The translations under genes were made by a program, and so were the position numbers. Source: Opitutales bacterium (GTDB lineage Bacteria; Verrucomicrobiota; Verrucomicrobiia; Opitutales; UBA2987). Taken from it: a stretch of 16,552 nt of DNA. Of the stretch, positions 1 through 7,123 are shown in pieces (position 1 is the stretch's first letter; each line of letters opens with the position of its first letter). The notes below the pieces were generated by a model, which had not been told where the DNA came from, searched no databases, and saw only the letters and a program-made list of their open reading frames with translations. The stretch lies in NCBI GenBank assembly GCA_021772555.1, contig JAJFLT010000152.1:1-16552 (forward strand). The letters run 5' to 3'.

Positions 1-938
1 AGCGGGTCGGCGCTTCCAAAGACAAGGTCGATGTTTCCGTCCTGATTTACATCACTGGCCGCCAAAGCCTGCAGGTTCAATTCCTTATCCGAAATCGTAT
101 AGGGTGACGGACTCCAGTTCGCATTTTGCTCGGCTCCACCCTCCGAGAGGAGGGTGTAAATAGTCGAATTATCCGCCAGAATGATGACATCGCCGTGGCC
201 ATTGCCATCAATATCGCCGCGCGCCAACCCGACGGGATTATCAATCTCGAATTCGGAATAGGAATCGACCTTGAATCCCTCTTGGGACCCCCAGAATACT
301 CTAAGGAATTGACCATCTGAATGACCGGGTTTACCGGAGAAATTTTCGGCCAGCACCAGATCTGCCCAACCGTCTGCGTTGAGGTCTGCTGCTTCGATAG
401 CGGAAGGATTGTACAAGGGTAGGGGCCGCTGGATTTTAGCGTCTGGCCAGCCATCGAGACCGCCGTAAGCGATGGAAAGGAAATAGCGTGGTGAGCCCTG
501 CACGTTTTGCCGGTTGGGCATGAATGCGATGTCGGAATAACCGTCATTGTTAAAATCGTCAACGACGGCAGCTTTGCTTCCCAGAACACCAAGCTTTCGT
601 GTAGAAACATGGCCCGCGGCATCCACCCTGGCCAGAGTCGGAGGCATGAAATGCATATAATCGTGGGTACTGTTGAAGATCACATCGAGGAATCCGTCCT
701 GATTCAGATCGAATCGATTGATGACTTTTACCTTCCCTTTCCGCGTCACGTAGATGTTATTACCGGCATTTCCGAATTGGCCCTTAGAGAAATCTTCAAA
801 AGAGTCCTGTGTCCAGGCCACCCCATCGGAGGCTCCGGTTAGTGTGGTTGAGAGCGGCAGGAGCAAGCCGCAAATGGTGAAAAAAAAGGCCCCTGAAATC
901 TGGCGGGCCCGGATCTTGTTAGCATGAAATATTTTCAT
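1..938 (-). CDS. Exported FG-GAP/VCBS repeat protein, C-terminus beyond window
   Basis: Minus-strand frame open from an ATG at 938 to the left window edge, giving 312 residues with no stop. Residues 1-36 look like a signal peptide: basic start MKIFHANKIRAR, then hydrophobic GAFFFTICGLLLPLS, then a small-residue region near TGAS. Five calcium-binding FG-GAP/VCBS motifs follow at regular 51-57 residue spacing: DLNQDGFLD (77-85), DFNNDGYSD (128-136), DLNADGWAD (185-193), DIDGNGHGD (242-250) and DVNQDGNID (296-304). This is the blade pattern of an integrin-alpha-type beta-propeller, so a secreted or surface protein that folds with calcium is likely. The start is the first ATG after an in-frame stop at 963-965. 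No clear Shine-Dalgarno precedes it. Such proteins are abundant in Verrucomicrobiota and Planctomycetota, where their ligands are mostly unknown; binding or enzyme activity cannot be assigned here. It is transcribed away from the acyltransferase gene, with 270 bases between them in which no gene is evident. Confidence 0.9.
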   Translation of the reverse strand, partial: MKIFHANKIRARQISGAFFFTICGLLLPLSTTLTGASDGVAWTQDSFEDFSKGQFGNAGNNIYVTRKGKVKVINRFDLNQDGFLDVIFNSTHDYMHFMPPTLARVDAAGHVSTRKLGVLGSKAAVVDDFNNDGYSDIAFMPNRQNVQGSPRYFLSIAYGGLDGWPDAKIQRPLPLYNPSAIEAADLNADGWADLVLAENFSGKPGHSDGQFLRVFWGSQEGFKVDSYSEFEIDNPVGLARGDIDGNGHGDVIILADNSTIYTLLSEGGAEQNANWSPSPYTISDKELNLQALAASDVNQDGNIDLVFGSADP

Positions 939-1208
939 AGACGCAATTGTTTTAGGGATATTTTACTCATACTTGAGAGGTTGCTGGGCCGATCGAAAGT
1001 ATCGACTCAAGGCGATAAGAAGCGCCCTGGAATTGGAATTCAGGCGTTCATTTGTGGCAAATCCATAGGAGTGGTAATAAAAGATAACCAAAGCATTTGG
1101 CGGTTCTTTCAATTCCACATGGGGTGATTGTGGGCCTTCACCCTAATGTATTATGAAATCACGGATTAGGCAGGTAGATGAAGTTAATTTCCACAATTAT
1201 TGACCAAA

Positions 1209-1910
1209 TCATCTGTCGCCATCTTCGAATTTGAGATAGGTTCTAATGGATTCGGGAAAATCCTTTCGCCAAGAATCATCTTCCTGTGCACCCCAAAGGT
1301 CGGTTTGTGGAAGCAAGTTTTCGGGAAGATTACCCCCAGAGAGCGATTCGGGCAAAGGTTGAAACCGAGCAGGCGCTCCGCAAGCCAGTGAGTTGGCCGG
1401 TATGTCTTTTGTCACAACCGCACCTGCCGCCACGAACGTATTGAGGCCAATTGTGACGCCAGGACAAATTGTAACGTTTCCACCTATCATAACATGGTCT
1501 TCGATTGTCACACCACTGATTTTGGGTATTCCCCGCATTGGACGTTTGTCGTTCAAGATCGTCGCACCGGGACCAATGAAAACCATGTTGCCAATTTTGG
1601 TCGCACTGGGAATATAAACGTGTGCCATGATCTTAACACCGGAACCGATTCTAATTTTCCCCTCTAACGTCGACTTGTGGTGAACTACTACACGGTCCCC
1701 AATGGTAACTTTGGCACGGATCAAGACCTGATGGCCACATGAGAAACGGTTGCCGATGTTTGTATCCGCATAAATAATTGAGCCCGAGCGGATGATGGCG
1801 TCGTCGCCTATACTGGTTGGTTGCGAATCACCCGGATACCGATAACCAAGCACGACCCCTTCGTCAATTTGGGCACGTTGACCAATAATGTAGTTTCTCT
1901 CATGTTGCAT
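1209..1910 (-). CDS. Left-handed beta-helix (hexapeptide) acyltransferase, WbpD/WlbB-like
   Basis: A 233-residue protein. Residues ~7-180 are imperfect hexapeptide repeats of the [LIV]-G-x-x-x-x type (TSIGDDAIIRSGSIIY, VTIGDRVVV, IRIGSGVKI, VTIEDHVMIGG, VTIGLNTFVAAGAVVT), the signature of trimeric left-handed beta-helix acyltransferases. The segment FIGPGATILNDKRP (111-124) resembles the Asn-containing loop of UDP-sugar N-acetyltransferases such as WbpD/WlbB, which use acetyl-CoA on an amino sugar in surface-polysaccharide biosynthesis. The exact acceptor is not determined. The start at 1910 is supported by an AGAGGT five bases upstream. The tail from ~183 leaves the helix and ends RTYLKFEDGDR. 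Those last codons lie inside a repeat found twice more in the window, so the C-terminus may be a replaced or truncated one. No other polysaccharide gene lies beside it. Confidence 0.85.
   Translation of the reverse strand: MQHERNYIIGQRAQIDEGVVLGYRYPGDSQPTSIGDDAIIRSGSIIYADTNIGNRFSCGHQVLIRAKVTIGDRVVVHHKSTLEGKIRIGSGVKIMAHVYIPSATKIGNMVFIGPGATILNDKRPMRGIPKISGVTIEDHVMIGGNVTICPGVTIGLNTFVAAGAVVTKDIPANSLACGAPARFQPLPESLSGGNLPENLLPQTDLWGAQEDDSWRKDFPESIRTYLKFEDGDR
1216..1247 (-). repeat. Copy 1 of the GAACCTATCTCAAA repeat, inside the acyltransferase 3' end
   Basis: The plus strand reads TTTGAGATAGGTTC at 1230-1243, the same 14 bases as at 9375-9388; the complement is at 14827-14840. With its left flank the match to copy 2 is 25 of 28 bases (1216-1243 against 9361-9388). 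With its right flank it shares 18 identical bases with copy 3 (1230-1247). In the gene frame it encodes the last residues, RTYLKFEDGD. Confidence 0.7.
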
Positions 1911-1915
1911 TCGCT

Positions 1916-1921
1916 ACCTCT
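1916..1921 (-). promoter_or_regulatory. Ribosome binding site of the acyltransferase gene
   Basis: The minus strand reads AGAGGT five bases upstream of the ATG at 1910. This is one of the clearer Shine-Dalgarno sites in the window and fixes the start. Many other genes here have none. Confidence 0.6.
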
Positions 1922-2039
1922 GAATCGACGCTATTTCGACTTTTTAGACACCCTCTTACAGTATTACATGCAAGATTAGAAATTATTTCGGTTGTCCGTT
2001 CGGAGTATGCGCGGTGATTGACGCCTTGGAATCTTGGGC

Positions 2040-3581
2040 TTAGCCCCGCGCCAAGAGTTCAGCCGCGCGATCGGCTATGACGTCACCGGCCGGTTCACGC
2101 AACGGCGGCCGGAATCTTGTGTAACGATAAAAAGCGCTCATGTATTCACGGTCGCCGGTATTTTTTGAATCGGTAATGTATCCGTGCGAGCCGTTAGTAT
2201 AGCCGCAAGGGACCGTCAAAGGCAGCGGCGAGAGCCAACGAAGCCGCCGACCGATTCCTTGGAACGGCTCGCATTGCATGCCGAGGATGCCAACATCACC
2301 TATGCGAATCACATGGATAGGCAGGTCGATCGCCTTCATTACCGTGTCTGCGCGGCCTTTCCAGTGAAGCTGCAATGCCCACTCGTTCCAAGGCAGAATC
2401 AATTCAACCAGCGCCGCACGATAATTCGGAGAGAGGGCCCGCGGAAAATTCAGGCCTACACACGCAAGAGTGTCTTCATTTCCAGCCTTTGCCCGTTTGA
2501 TAAAGTCCCGGATTTCCTCGATTTCAGCTATCAGCATTTCTTCTGAAGGCAACGGCGCCAACGGCACTGGCACGGTTTCCGCGGCATAGTCCATACCTCG
2601 GCGTGCGGAGGGTTTCAGCTCTTGCAGGGCATTAGTATAACTCTGGCCAAGCATCTGCCCGAACTGTCGCGCCCGCTCCACCCCACCGTGAAACATTTCT
2701 TTCGAATTGACGTCACCGGCACACCCTTGCAGAAAACCGACCGGAATCGGCTCACCGCCGCCAGCCAGTTCCCGGGCCACAATATCAGTGGCCGTTTGCG
2801 GCCAATCGCCAAATACGACAGGCTTTTCCGGGTGGTAGCTGGTAACGGGATGGCCCGTAAATTGTACCAATCCGGCCACCGCCCGACCGTCTGCGTTTTT
2901 GAAGACAATCACTGGCGCCTGGCGGTCTATATCGCCATTGAAATCCTTGCCTACAAGCTCGCGGTCCGCCTCCCGCATGAAGTAGGTAGAACCGTCGGCA
3001 CGGTGGCCCTTGCGATTGTAGGTGATGCGGCCTTCCCTACCCTCGGCATACCACACACTGACCGGTTCGAGCCTATCGGGCAGGTGTTCGGCAGAATCAC
3101 GTAGTTGTTCGACTAGCTTCTGCCCAATCGGATAGAGCTCGATTTCTTCTACACGCTCAGACGCGGCACTGTAATGATAATCCGGGATACCGCCGGAGGA
3201 CTGGAGGGGGACACTATGATTGTGCGAAGAGAACACAATCACGTGATTTTTAGGCATATTGAGCCTCTTGGCCACGACGTCCTGCAGGTAATCGTTCGAT
3301 GAAAAATCGGTGGCCACAATGCAAACACGCAGGTCACCGTCCTTAAGAAGCATGATCGTGGTTTTCAGCGGCCCCGCCACATCCATTACCTTGCTGCCGG
3401 TTCGACCTCCCGTTGGATCGCCAAGTTGGGCCATAGTCTCGAAGCGAATCGCCGCAACTTCGAGTTGCCGCTCCTTCTTTTCTAGACCGGAGGCTTTACG
3501 ACTCAAAGGTATACCTGCGGTCACTGCGGCGCCGAGAGCAACCGATTTTTGTAAAAATTCGCGTCGATCGACATCAGTCAT
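2040..3581 (-). CDS. Tat-exported neutral/alkaline ceramidase-like protein
   Basis: A 513-residue protein. It opens with a twin-arginine signal: DRREFLQKSVALGAAVTAG (residues 5-23) places RR before FLQ and a hydrophobic stretch. The body carries the landmarks of the neutral ceramidase family: HNH in VIVFSSHNHSVP (H120, H122), GHPVT (H244), the QGCAGDVNS motif (285-293), a Glu in QCEPF (E438) and GYTNGSHGYI (460-469, with Y461). These match the expected zinc ligands and the conserved Gly-Tyr-Thr-Asn segment. Neutral ceramidases hydrolyse the amide of ceramide outside the cytoplasm. This protein is shorter than the usual 650 or so residues and seems to lack the C-terminal immunoglobulin-like domain, so the true substrate may be another amide or ester. 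The start is supported by a GGAG six bases before the ATG. It has its own candidate promoter and follows the aldolase gene. Confidence 0.85.
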   Translation of the reverse strand: MTDVDRREFLQKSVALGAAVTAGIPLSRKASGLEKKERQLEVAAIRFETMAQLGDPTGGRTGSKVMDVAGPLKTTIMLLKDGDLRVCIVATDFSSNDYLQDVVAKRLNMPKNHVIVFSSHNHSVPLQSSGGIPDYHYSAASERVEEIELYPIGQKLVEQLRDSAEHLPDRLEPVSVWYAEGREGRITYNRKGHRADGSTYFMREADRELVGKDFNGDIDRQAPVIVFKNADGRAVAGLVQFTGHPVTSYHPEKPVVFGDWPQTATDIVARELAGGGEPIPVGFLQGCAGDVNSKEMFHGGVERARQFGQMLGQSYTNALQELKPSARRGMDYAAETVPVPLAPLPSEEMLIAEIEEIRDFIKRAKAGNEDTLACVGLNFPRALSPNYRAALVELILPWNEWALQLHWKGRADTVMKAIDLPIHVIRIGDVGILGMQCEPFQGIGRRLRWLSPLPLTVPCGYTNGSHGYITDSKNTGDREYMSAFYRYTRFRPPLREPAGDVIADRAAELLARG

Positions 3582-3621
3582 GTAAAACTCCAGCTGAGGT
3601 AAGTTTCTTTCTCATGATTGG

Positions 3622-3650
3622 AAAATACCTTTAACGTTACAGTTATTCAA
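3622..3650 (-). promoter_or_regulatory. Candidate sigma70-like promoter of the ceramidase-like gene
   Basis: On the minus strand, TTGAAT (3650-3645) is followed after 17 bases by TATTTT (3627-3622). Four of six bases match each consensus box, and the -10 ends 41 bases before the ATG. The spacer contains the perfect 8-base palindrome TAACGTTA (3632-3639). This is a by-eye match. Confidence 0.45.
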
Positions 3651-3685
3651 CCCGAGATTTCCTATTTGAATAGAACTTACGGGGT

Positions 3686-4471
3686 TTACTCTCGGAGTCT
3701 GTCTCGACACATTCTGAAATCTTGAGCAGATTTTTCCAGACCATTCATGATGGAATGGAAATCGCCTCCCATTACAATAAACCTTGCGCCAGCGGACATG
3801 GCGGTTTTTGCGGCGTCCGGATTTCCACAAGGACAGCCCCAGGCTTTGCCGTGAGACCGGGCTGCGTGGTCGACTTTCCGCAGGGCTTCAAGGTAAGCGG
3901 GTTGGTTGAGATCCAACGGCAAACCCATCCTGCTCAACAAGTCTGCCGGACCAATAAATAACAGATCGACGCCCGGCACCGCGGCGATGGCATCGGCCTG
4001 TTCGACCGCCTCCGGGGATTCCAGCATTACGCTGAGAAAGCGTTCCCGGTTGGCCTCTTCAAAGTAATCTTCCGGCCTTTCCAAGCCATATAAAGTATCC
4101 AAACCATAACCGTCCACCCCCCGATCGCCAAGAGGATGAAACTTGACCAAATCGACGTAAAATTTTGCCTCCTCCGGTGTTTCAACGTGTGGAATCATGA
4201 TTCCGGTCGCACCGTTATCAAGAAACCGGTAAACTTCACTATCGGAACGGCTGGCAGGTCTCACCATGCAATCAATGTCGCAGGATTGGTGTTTCGAGAG
4301 GTAGTCCTGAATTTCACGGTTGCCCCACAAATGGTGTTCGGTTTCCAGCCAAACCCCATCGTATCCATTCTTCTTTGCGTAATGGGAAAACCATGGAATG
4401 GGGGTGCAGAGACTGGCCACCAAAGCAGGTTGCCCGGCCCTGAGACGTTTCATGATGAGGGATTGGCGCAT
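3686..4471 (-). CDS. HpcH/HpaI family class II aldolase (2-keto-3-deoxy-sugar-acid or 4-hydroxy-2-oxo-acid aldolase type)
   Basis: A 261-residue cytosolic TIM-barrel protein, close to the usual 250-270 of the family. Landmarks in order: VWLETEH with the candidate catalytic base H46; R71 in MVRP; GATGIMIPHVETPEEAK (88-103); FHPLGDRGVDG (111-121); the metal-ligand Glu in LESPEAVEQ (E151); and the Asp in LLFIGPADLLS (D177). Members use a divalent metal to cleave or form pyruvate-containing aldols, releasing pyruvate and an aldehyde. Which aldehyde cannot be told from sequence. The start is supported by AAGGA seven bases upstream of the ATG. The gene is divergent from the bicupin and lies 104 bases before the ceramidase-like gene, which has its own candidate promoter. 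It may act downstream of sugar-acid or aromatic breakdown. Confidence 0.9.
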   Translation of the reverse strand: MRQSLIMKRLRAGQPALVASLCTPIPWFSHYAKKNGYDGVWLETEHHLWGNREIQDYLSKHQSCDIDCMVRPASRSDSEVYRFLDNGATGIMIPHVETPEEAKFYVDLVKFHPLGDRGVDGYGLDTLYGLERPEDYFEEANRERFLSVMLESPEAVEQADAIAAVPGVDLLFIGPADLLSRMGLPLDLNQPAYLEALRKVDHAARSHGKAWGCPCGNPDAAKTAMSAGARFIVMGGDFHSIMNGLEKSAQDFRMCRDRLRE

Positions 4472-4501
4472 GATATTTTCCTTGATGAGGGGGCCAAACG
4501 A

Positions 4502-4530
4502 TTGAAAGGACGCCGATGCCGGACAATAAT
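4502..4530 (+). promoter_or_regulatory. Sigma70-like promoter of the bicupin/oxidase operon
   Basis: TTGAAA (4502-4507), then exactly 17 bases, then AATAAT (4525-4530): five of six matches to each consensus hexamer. This is the best promoter seen by eye in the window. Transcription would begin near 4537, leaving a leader of about 75 bases before the preferred ATG at 4613. Confidence 0.55.
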
Positions 4531-4537
4531 CTTCCGG
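4519..4537. promoter_or_regulatory. Palindrome overlapping the -10 box, candidate operator
   Basis: CCGGA (4519-4523) and TCCGG (4533-4537) form a perfect five-base inverted repeat around nine bases. The -10 hexamer AATAAT lies in the middle. A repressor bound here would block the bicupin promoter. The arms are short, so chance is possible. Confidence 0.3.
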
Positions 4538-4612
4538 TGGTCATAAAACCTGTCCAGTAAAGAGAATTTGCTCGTTTTTCAGCAAGACCCTACCTTTCCT
4601 GTTTCGCCTGTA

Positions 4613-5566
4613 ATGTTCGCCCCTAAATATCCACGGAATAAACCCGAAAAGGCTTTTGTTGCCTTTCTCATTATACTCTTTGCCTGGCCAGGGATGGTTC
4701 AATCAGCGGAGGGTCCCGGTTGGGGTCATTTGATTTTTAATGAAGAAACCAATCCGGTGCAGCCGGTTCCCGATTCCAAGGATGAGCAGGGCAAATCGAT
4801 GGCGGTGCTCGTGTCTCCGAAAGATAATCGGGATTGGGATCATCGGGCAAATTCGATTCTGGCAAAAATAGTCTATCTGGAATACGCTCCCGGGGGGAAG
4901 GCCTCATGGAAGCCTTCTGGGGGAAAAAGTGAAAAATTACTCGTCGTTACCAGTGGCTCAGCCGATGTTCAAATCGGATCCTTCCAATTTCATGTCGAGA
5001 AGGAAGATTTCATCCTGGTCCCGGCAGGAATGCCTTTTAAGGCCAAAGTCACGGGAGACGAGCCGCTTCGCCTCGTAAAAGCCGTCTGGACTGAAGACGC
5101 AGCGATCCCCGACGACAATGTCCCCCCTGTGGTCCGATCCGAGGCTACCTACCCGTTCAGTTATTTCAGTCGAGGCGGGCACATTACGATGACCCCTTCG
5201 GCCCGTCAAAAAGACACTGGTCTGGCAATCGTCGGGGTAGGAGGACACACAAAATTATCAGCCTCCCTCATGTTTTATCCGGAAGACCTGGAAAGCCGGG
5301 ATTTTATAGGAAATAGTCTCATGATTCGATCGGCTCTTTCCCAATATGGAGCGGGGGGCGGCGGAACAGGTTCGCATTCGCATCATGGTCGCGAACAAGC
5401 TTTTCTTATTTTATCCGGCAGGGGGCTTTTTGAAATTGGTCCAACGACCAGTGAAGCGAAAACCGGAGATCTGGTTTTCGCCCCCAAACACGTGTTCCAT
5501 GGCTGCAAAGTAATCGGAGATGAGCCCCTGAAATATCTCGAAATGGAGTGGAGCCACGCTTGGTAG
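4613..5566 (+). CDS. Exported bicupin protein
   Basis: 317 residues from ATG 4613. A TTG at 4568 would add 15 residues ahead of what looks like a normal signal peptide, so I prefer the ATG. Residues 1-32 read as a signal peptide: basic start, then AFVAFLIILFAWPGMV, with a likely cut near QSA. Two cupin barrels follow. The first (~85-160) has GGKSEKLLVVTSGSADVQIG and FILVPAGMPF but lacks the metal histidines. The second (~245-315) has HSHHGREQAFLILSGRG and GDLVFAPKHVFHG, giving likely metal ligands H255, H257, E261 and H296. So one barrel should bind metal and the other is probably structural. Bicupins include oxalate decarboxylases, quercetinases and sugar-binding proteins; none can be chosen here. 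It precedes the FAD oxidase by 33 bases and probably shares its transcript. No Shine-Dalgarno is evident. Confidence 0.85.
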   Translation: MFAPKYPRNKPEKAFVAFLIILFAWPGMVQSAEGPGWGHLIFNEETNPVQPVPDSKDEQGKSMAVLVSPKDNRDWDHRANSILAKIVYLEYAPGGKASWKPSGGKSEKLLVVTSGSADVQIGSFQFHVEKEDFILVPAGMPFKAKVTGDEPLRLVKAVWTEDAAIPDDNVPPVVRSEATYPFSYFSRGGHITMTPSARQKDTGLAIVGVGGHTKLSASLMFYPEDLESRDFIGNSLMIRSALSQYGAGGGGTGSHSHHGREQAFLILSGRGLFEIGPTTSEAKTGDLVFAPKHVFHGCKVIGDEPLKYLEMEWSHAW

Positions 5567-5599
5567 GAATGCTTCGTTGACTTCACCCTCCCGTTGCCG

Positions 5600-6862
5600 A
5601 TGGTCGCCGCGGAGAATACGAGAAATAGCGATGTCTTAATCGTAGGGGGTGGCGTGATCGGAGTCGCCTGCGCTTATTATTTGCTCAAAGAAGGCGTTGG
5701 CGTCAGGCTTATTGAAAAGAAACATGTCGGCGACGGCGCATCGGCAGGAAATTGCGGTTTGATCAGCCCAAGTTACGCTCTCCCCCTGAGCGCGCCGGGA
5801 GTAGTGGGGAAAACTCTCAAGGGAATCATTCTTGGCGATACACCATTGTATATAAAACCTCGATTGGATTTTAGCCTATGGAAGTGGTTGTTCCAATTTT
5901 CCAGCAATTGCAATAACCGAGACCGAATGCATGCAGCCGCCGCGCGCGCCAATTTACTAACGCAATCGAAGATCCTCTATGAACAACTTATTGAACGAGA
6001 ACGCCTGGAATGTGATTGGGAGTCAATTGGCCATTTTGTCGTTTTAAAAACCGAATTCGCGATGGAGGAGTATTCTCGAATTAATGATATTTTGAAGCAA
6101 TTTGATTTGGGAGGAAAATCCTACGTAGGAAAGGAACTCGCTGATAAAGAGCCGGCATTAAAGGAAGACATTTACGGGGGCTGGTTCTATGATATGGATG
6201 CCCACCTGAGACCCGATGAATTAATGAAAGAATGGAAATCGACGCTTCTTCGAAAAGGAGCCATAATTGAAGAAAACTGCGAATTCCATTCTTTCGAGTT
6301 CAATGGGCAAACGGTTTCAAAAATAAAGACCTCCCGTGGCGATTTCCGGGCAAATACCTATATTGTCACAATGGGCGCATGGACCTCTCTGGTTGAAAAT
6401 CAGTTGAACCTGAAAATACCAATCCAACCGGGAAAAGGCTACAGCATGACAATGGATCGCCCAAAAATATGTCCAAAATATCCGTGCTCCTTCATCGCCC
6501 GAAAAGTGGTCGCGACCCCATGGGAAAGCGGCTATCGACTGGGAGGAATTATGGAGTTTTCGGGCTATAGTTCCAAAATTAACCGATCGCGCATCCAGTC
6601 TTTAATAACGGCAGCCAATGAATATTTGCGTGAACCTCTCGGCCAGGGCGTAAGTGTGGAATGGGAAGGGTTGCGCCCCATGACCTATGACGGGCTTCCC
6701 TTAATTGGCCGATCCCCTAAACAGGAAAACGTATATATTGCCGCCGGGCATAACATGCTGGGATTATCCATGGCTACCAGCACCGGAAAACTCATTTCCG
6801 AAATGATCACAGGCCAAGAACCCCATATGGATATTACTCCCTACAGTTTAAAGCGTTTCTAA
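5600..6862 (+). CDS. FAD-dependent D-amino-acid oxidase/dehydrogenase (DadA-like, DAO family)
   Basis: 420 residues from ATG 5600; a TTG two codons earlier is an equivalent alternative. The N-terminus has the dinucleotide-binding fold SDVLIVGGGVIGVACAYYL with GGGVIG at 16-21, followed by an acidic residue at the end of strand two (LIEKK). The C-terminus has the family's FAD/substrate signature GLRPMTYDGLPLIG (357-370) and the final FAD loop AAGHNMLGLSMATSTGK (381-397). DAO-family flavoenzymes oxidise the C-N bond of D-amino acids or N-methylated or cyclic amino acids (DadA, hydroxyproline dehydrogenase, glycine/sarcosine oxidase) to an imine and then a keto acid. The length fits DadA-like dehydrogenases. 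It lies 33 bases after the exported bicupin and is followed by a hairpin that may end the transcript. There is no signal peptide, so it acts in the cytoplasm or at the inner membrane. Confidence 0.9.
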   Translation: MVAAENTRNSDVLIVGGGVIGVACAYYLLKEGVGVRLIEKKHVGDGASAGNCGLISPSYALPLSAPGVVGKTLKGIILGDTPLYIKPRLDFSLWKWLFQFSSNCNNRDRMHAAAARANLLTQSKILYEQLIERERLECDWESIGHFVVLKTEFAMEEYSRINDILKQFDLGGKSYVGKELADKEPALKEDIYGGWFYDMDAHLRPDELMKEWKSTLLRKGAIIEENCEFHSFEFNGQTVSKIKTSRGDFRANTYIVTMGAWTSLVENQLNLKIPIQPGKGYSMTMDRPKICPKYPCSFIARKVVATPWESGYRLGGIMEFSGYSSKINRSRIQSLITAANEYLREPLGQGVSVEWEGLRPMTYDGLPLIGRSPKQENVYIAAGHNMLGLSMATSTGKLISEMITGQEPHMDITPYSLKRF

Positions 6863-6888
6863 GAACCGACCGGTGACTTTCGCGTTAA

Positions 6889-6903
6889 GGAAAGGATCTT
6901 TCC
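6889..6903 (+). terminator. Hairpin after the oxidase gene, weak terminator candidate
   Basis: GGAAAG-GAT-CTTTCC is a perfect six-base stem with a three-base loop, 26 bases after the oxidase stop codon. Only a short T-rich run (ATTTT) follows a few bases later, so intrinsic termination is uncertain. The remaining gap to 7123 holds no gene that I can support. Confidence 0.35.
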
Positions 6904-7031
6904 AGAATTTTCATTCTCCAACTCCAGCTAGATTGATAAACACCTCGTCCTTCCGCCGAACTCTCCCATAGACATTTATTAAGTGCTAAACCCTCATTAT
7001 AAAATCTCACTGTCTATTCTCCGCCAAGGAA

Positions 7032-7049
7032 TTACAAACGTACTTGTAA
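7032..7049. promoter_or_regulatory. Inverted repeat upstream of the epimerase gene
   Basis: TTACAA (7032-7037) and TTGTAA (7044-7049) form a perfect six-base inverted repeat around ACGTAC, 74 bases before the epimerase ATG in an AT-rich stretch. It could be an operator or a small hairpin. No convincing -35/-10 pair with good spacing was found beside it. Confidence 0.25.
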
Positions 7050-7123
7050 AAATCGCTAAATATTTTATGGTACCCAATTAAGGTCTGTGTAGACGCTGCC
7101 TGCAATATGCTCAGCGAAATATT

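Noticed and set aside
77..622. A 181-residue open frame on the minus strand inside the FG-GAP gene
   Set aside because: It lies in a different frame of the same strand, and the true frame shows five regular FG-GAP motifs and a signal peptide. The frame's composition (Ser/Pro/Thr-rich, no motif) is typical of a shadow.
1122..1143. GGGTGA-N10-TCACCC inverted repeat downstream of the acyltransferase gene
   Set aside because: The loop is long and no T-run follows on either strand, so it does not support an intrinsic terminator.
4568..4612. TTG start for the bicupin at 4568
   Set aside because: It would place 15 residues before a well-formed signal peptide beginning at the ATG 4613, and it has no properly spaced Shine-Dalgarno.
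7007..7123. Promoter for the epimerase gene
   Set aside because: Several AT-rich hexamers are present (TTGTAA, TATTTT) but no pair has 16-18 base spacing with acceptable matches.
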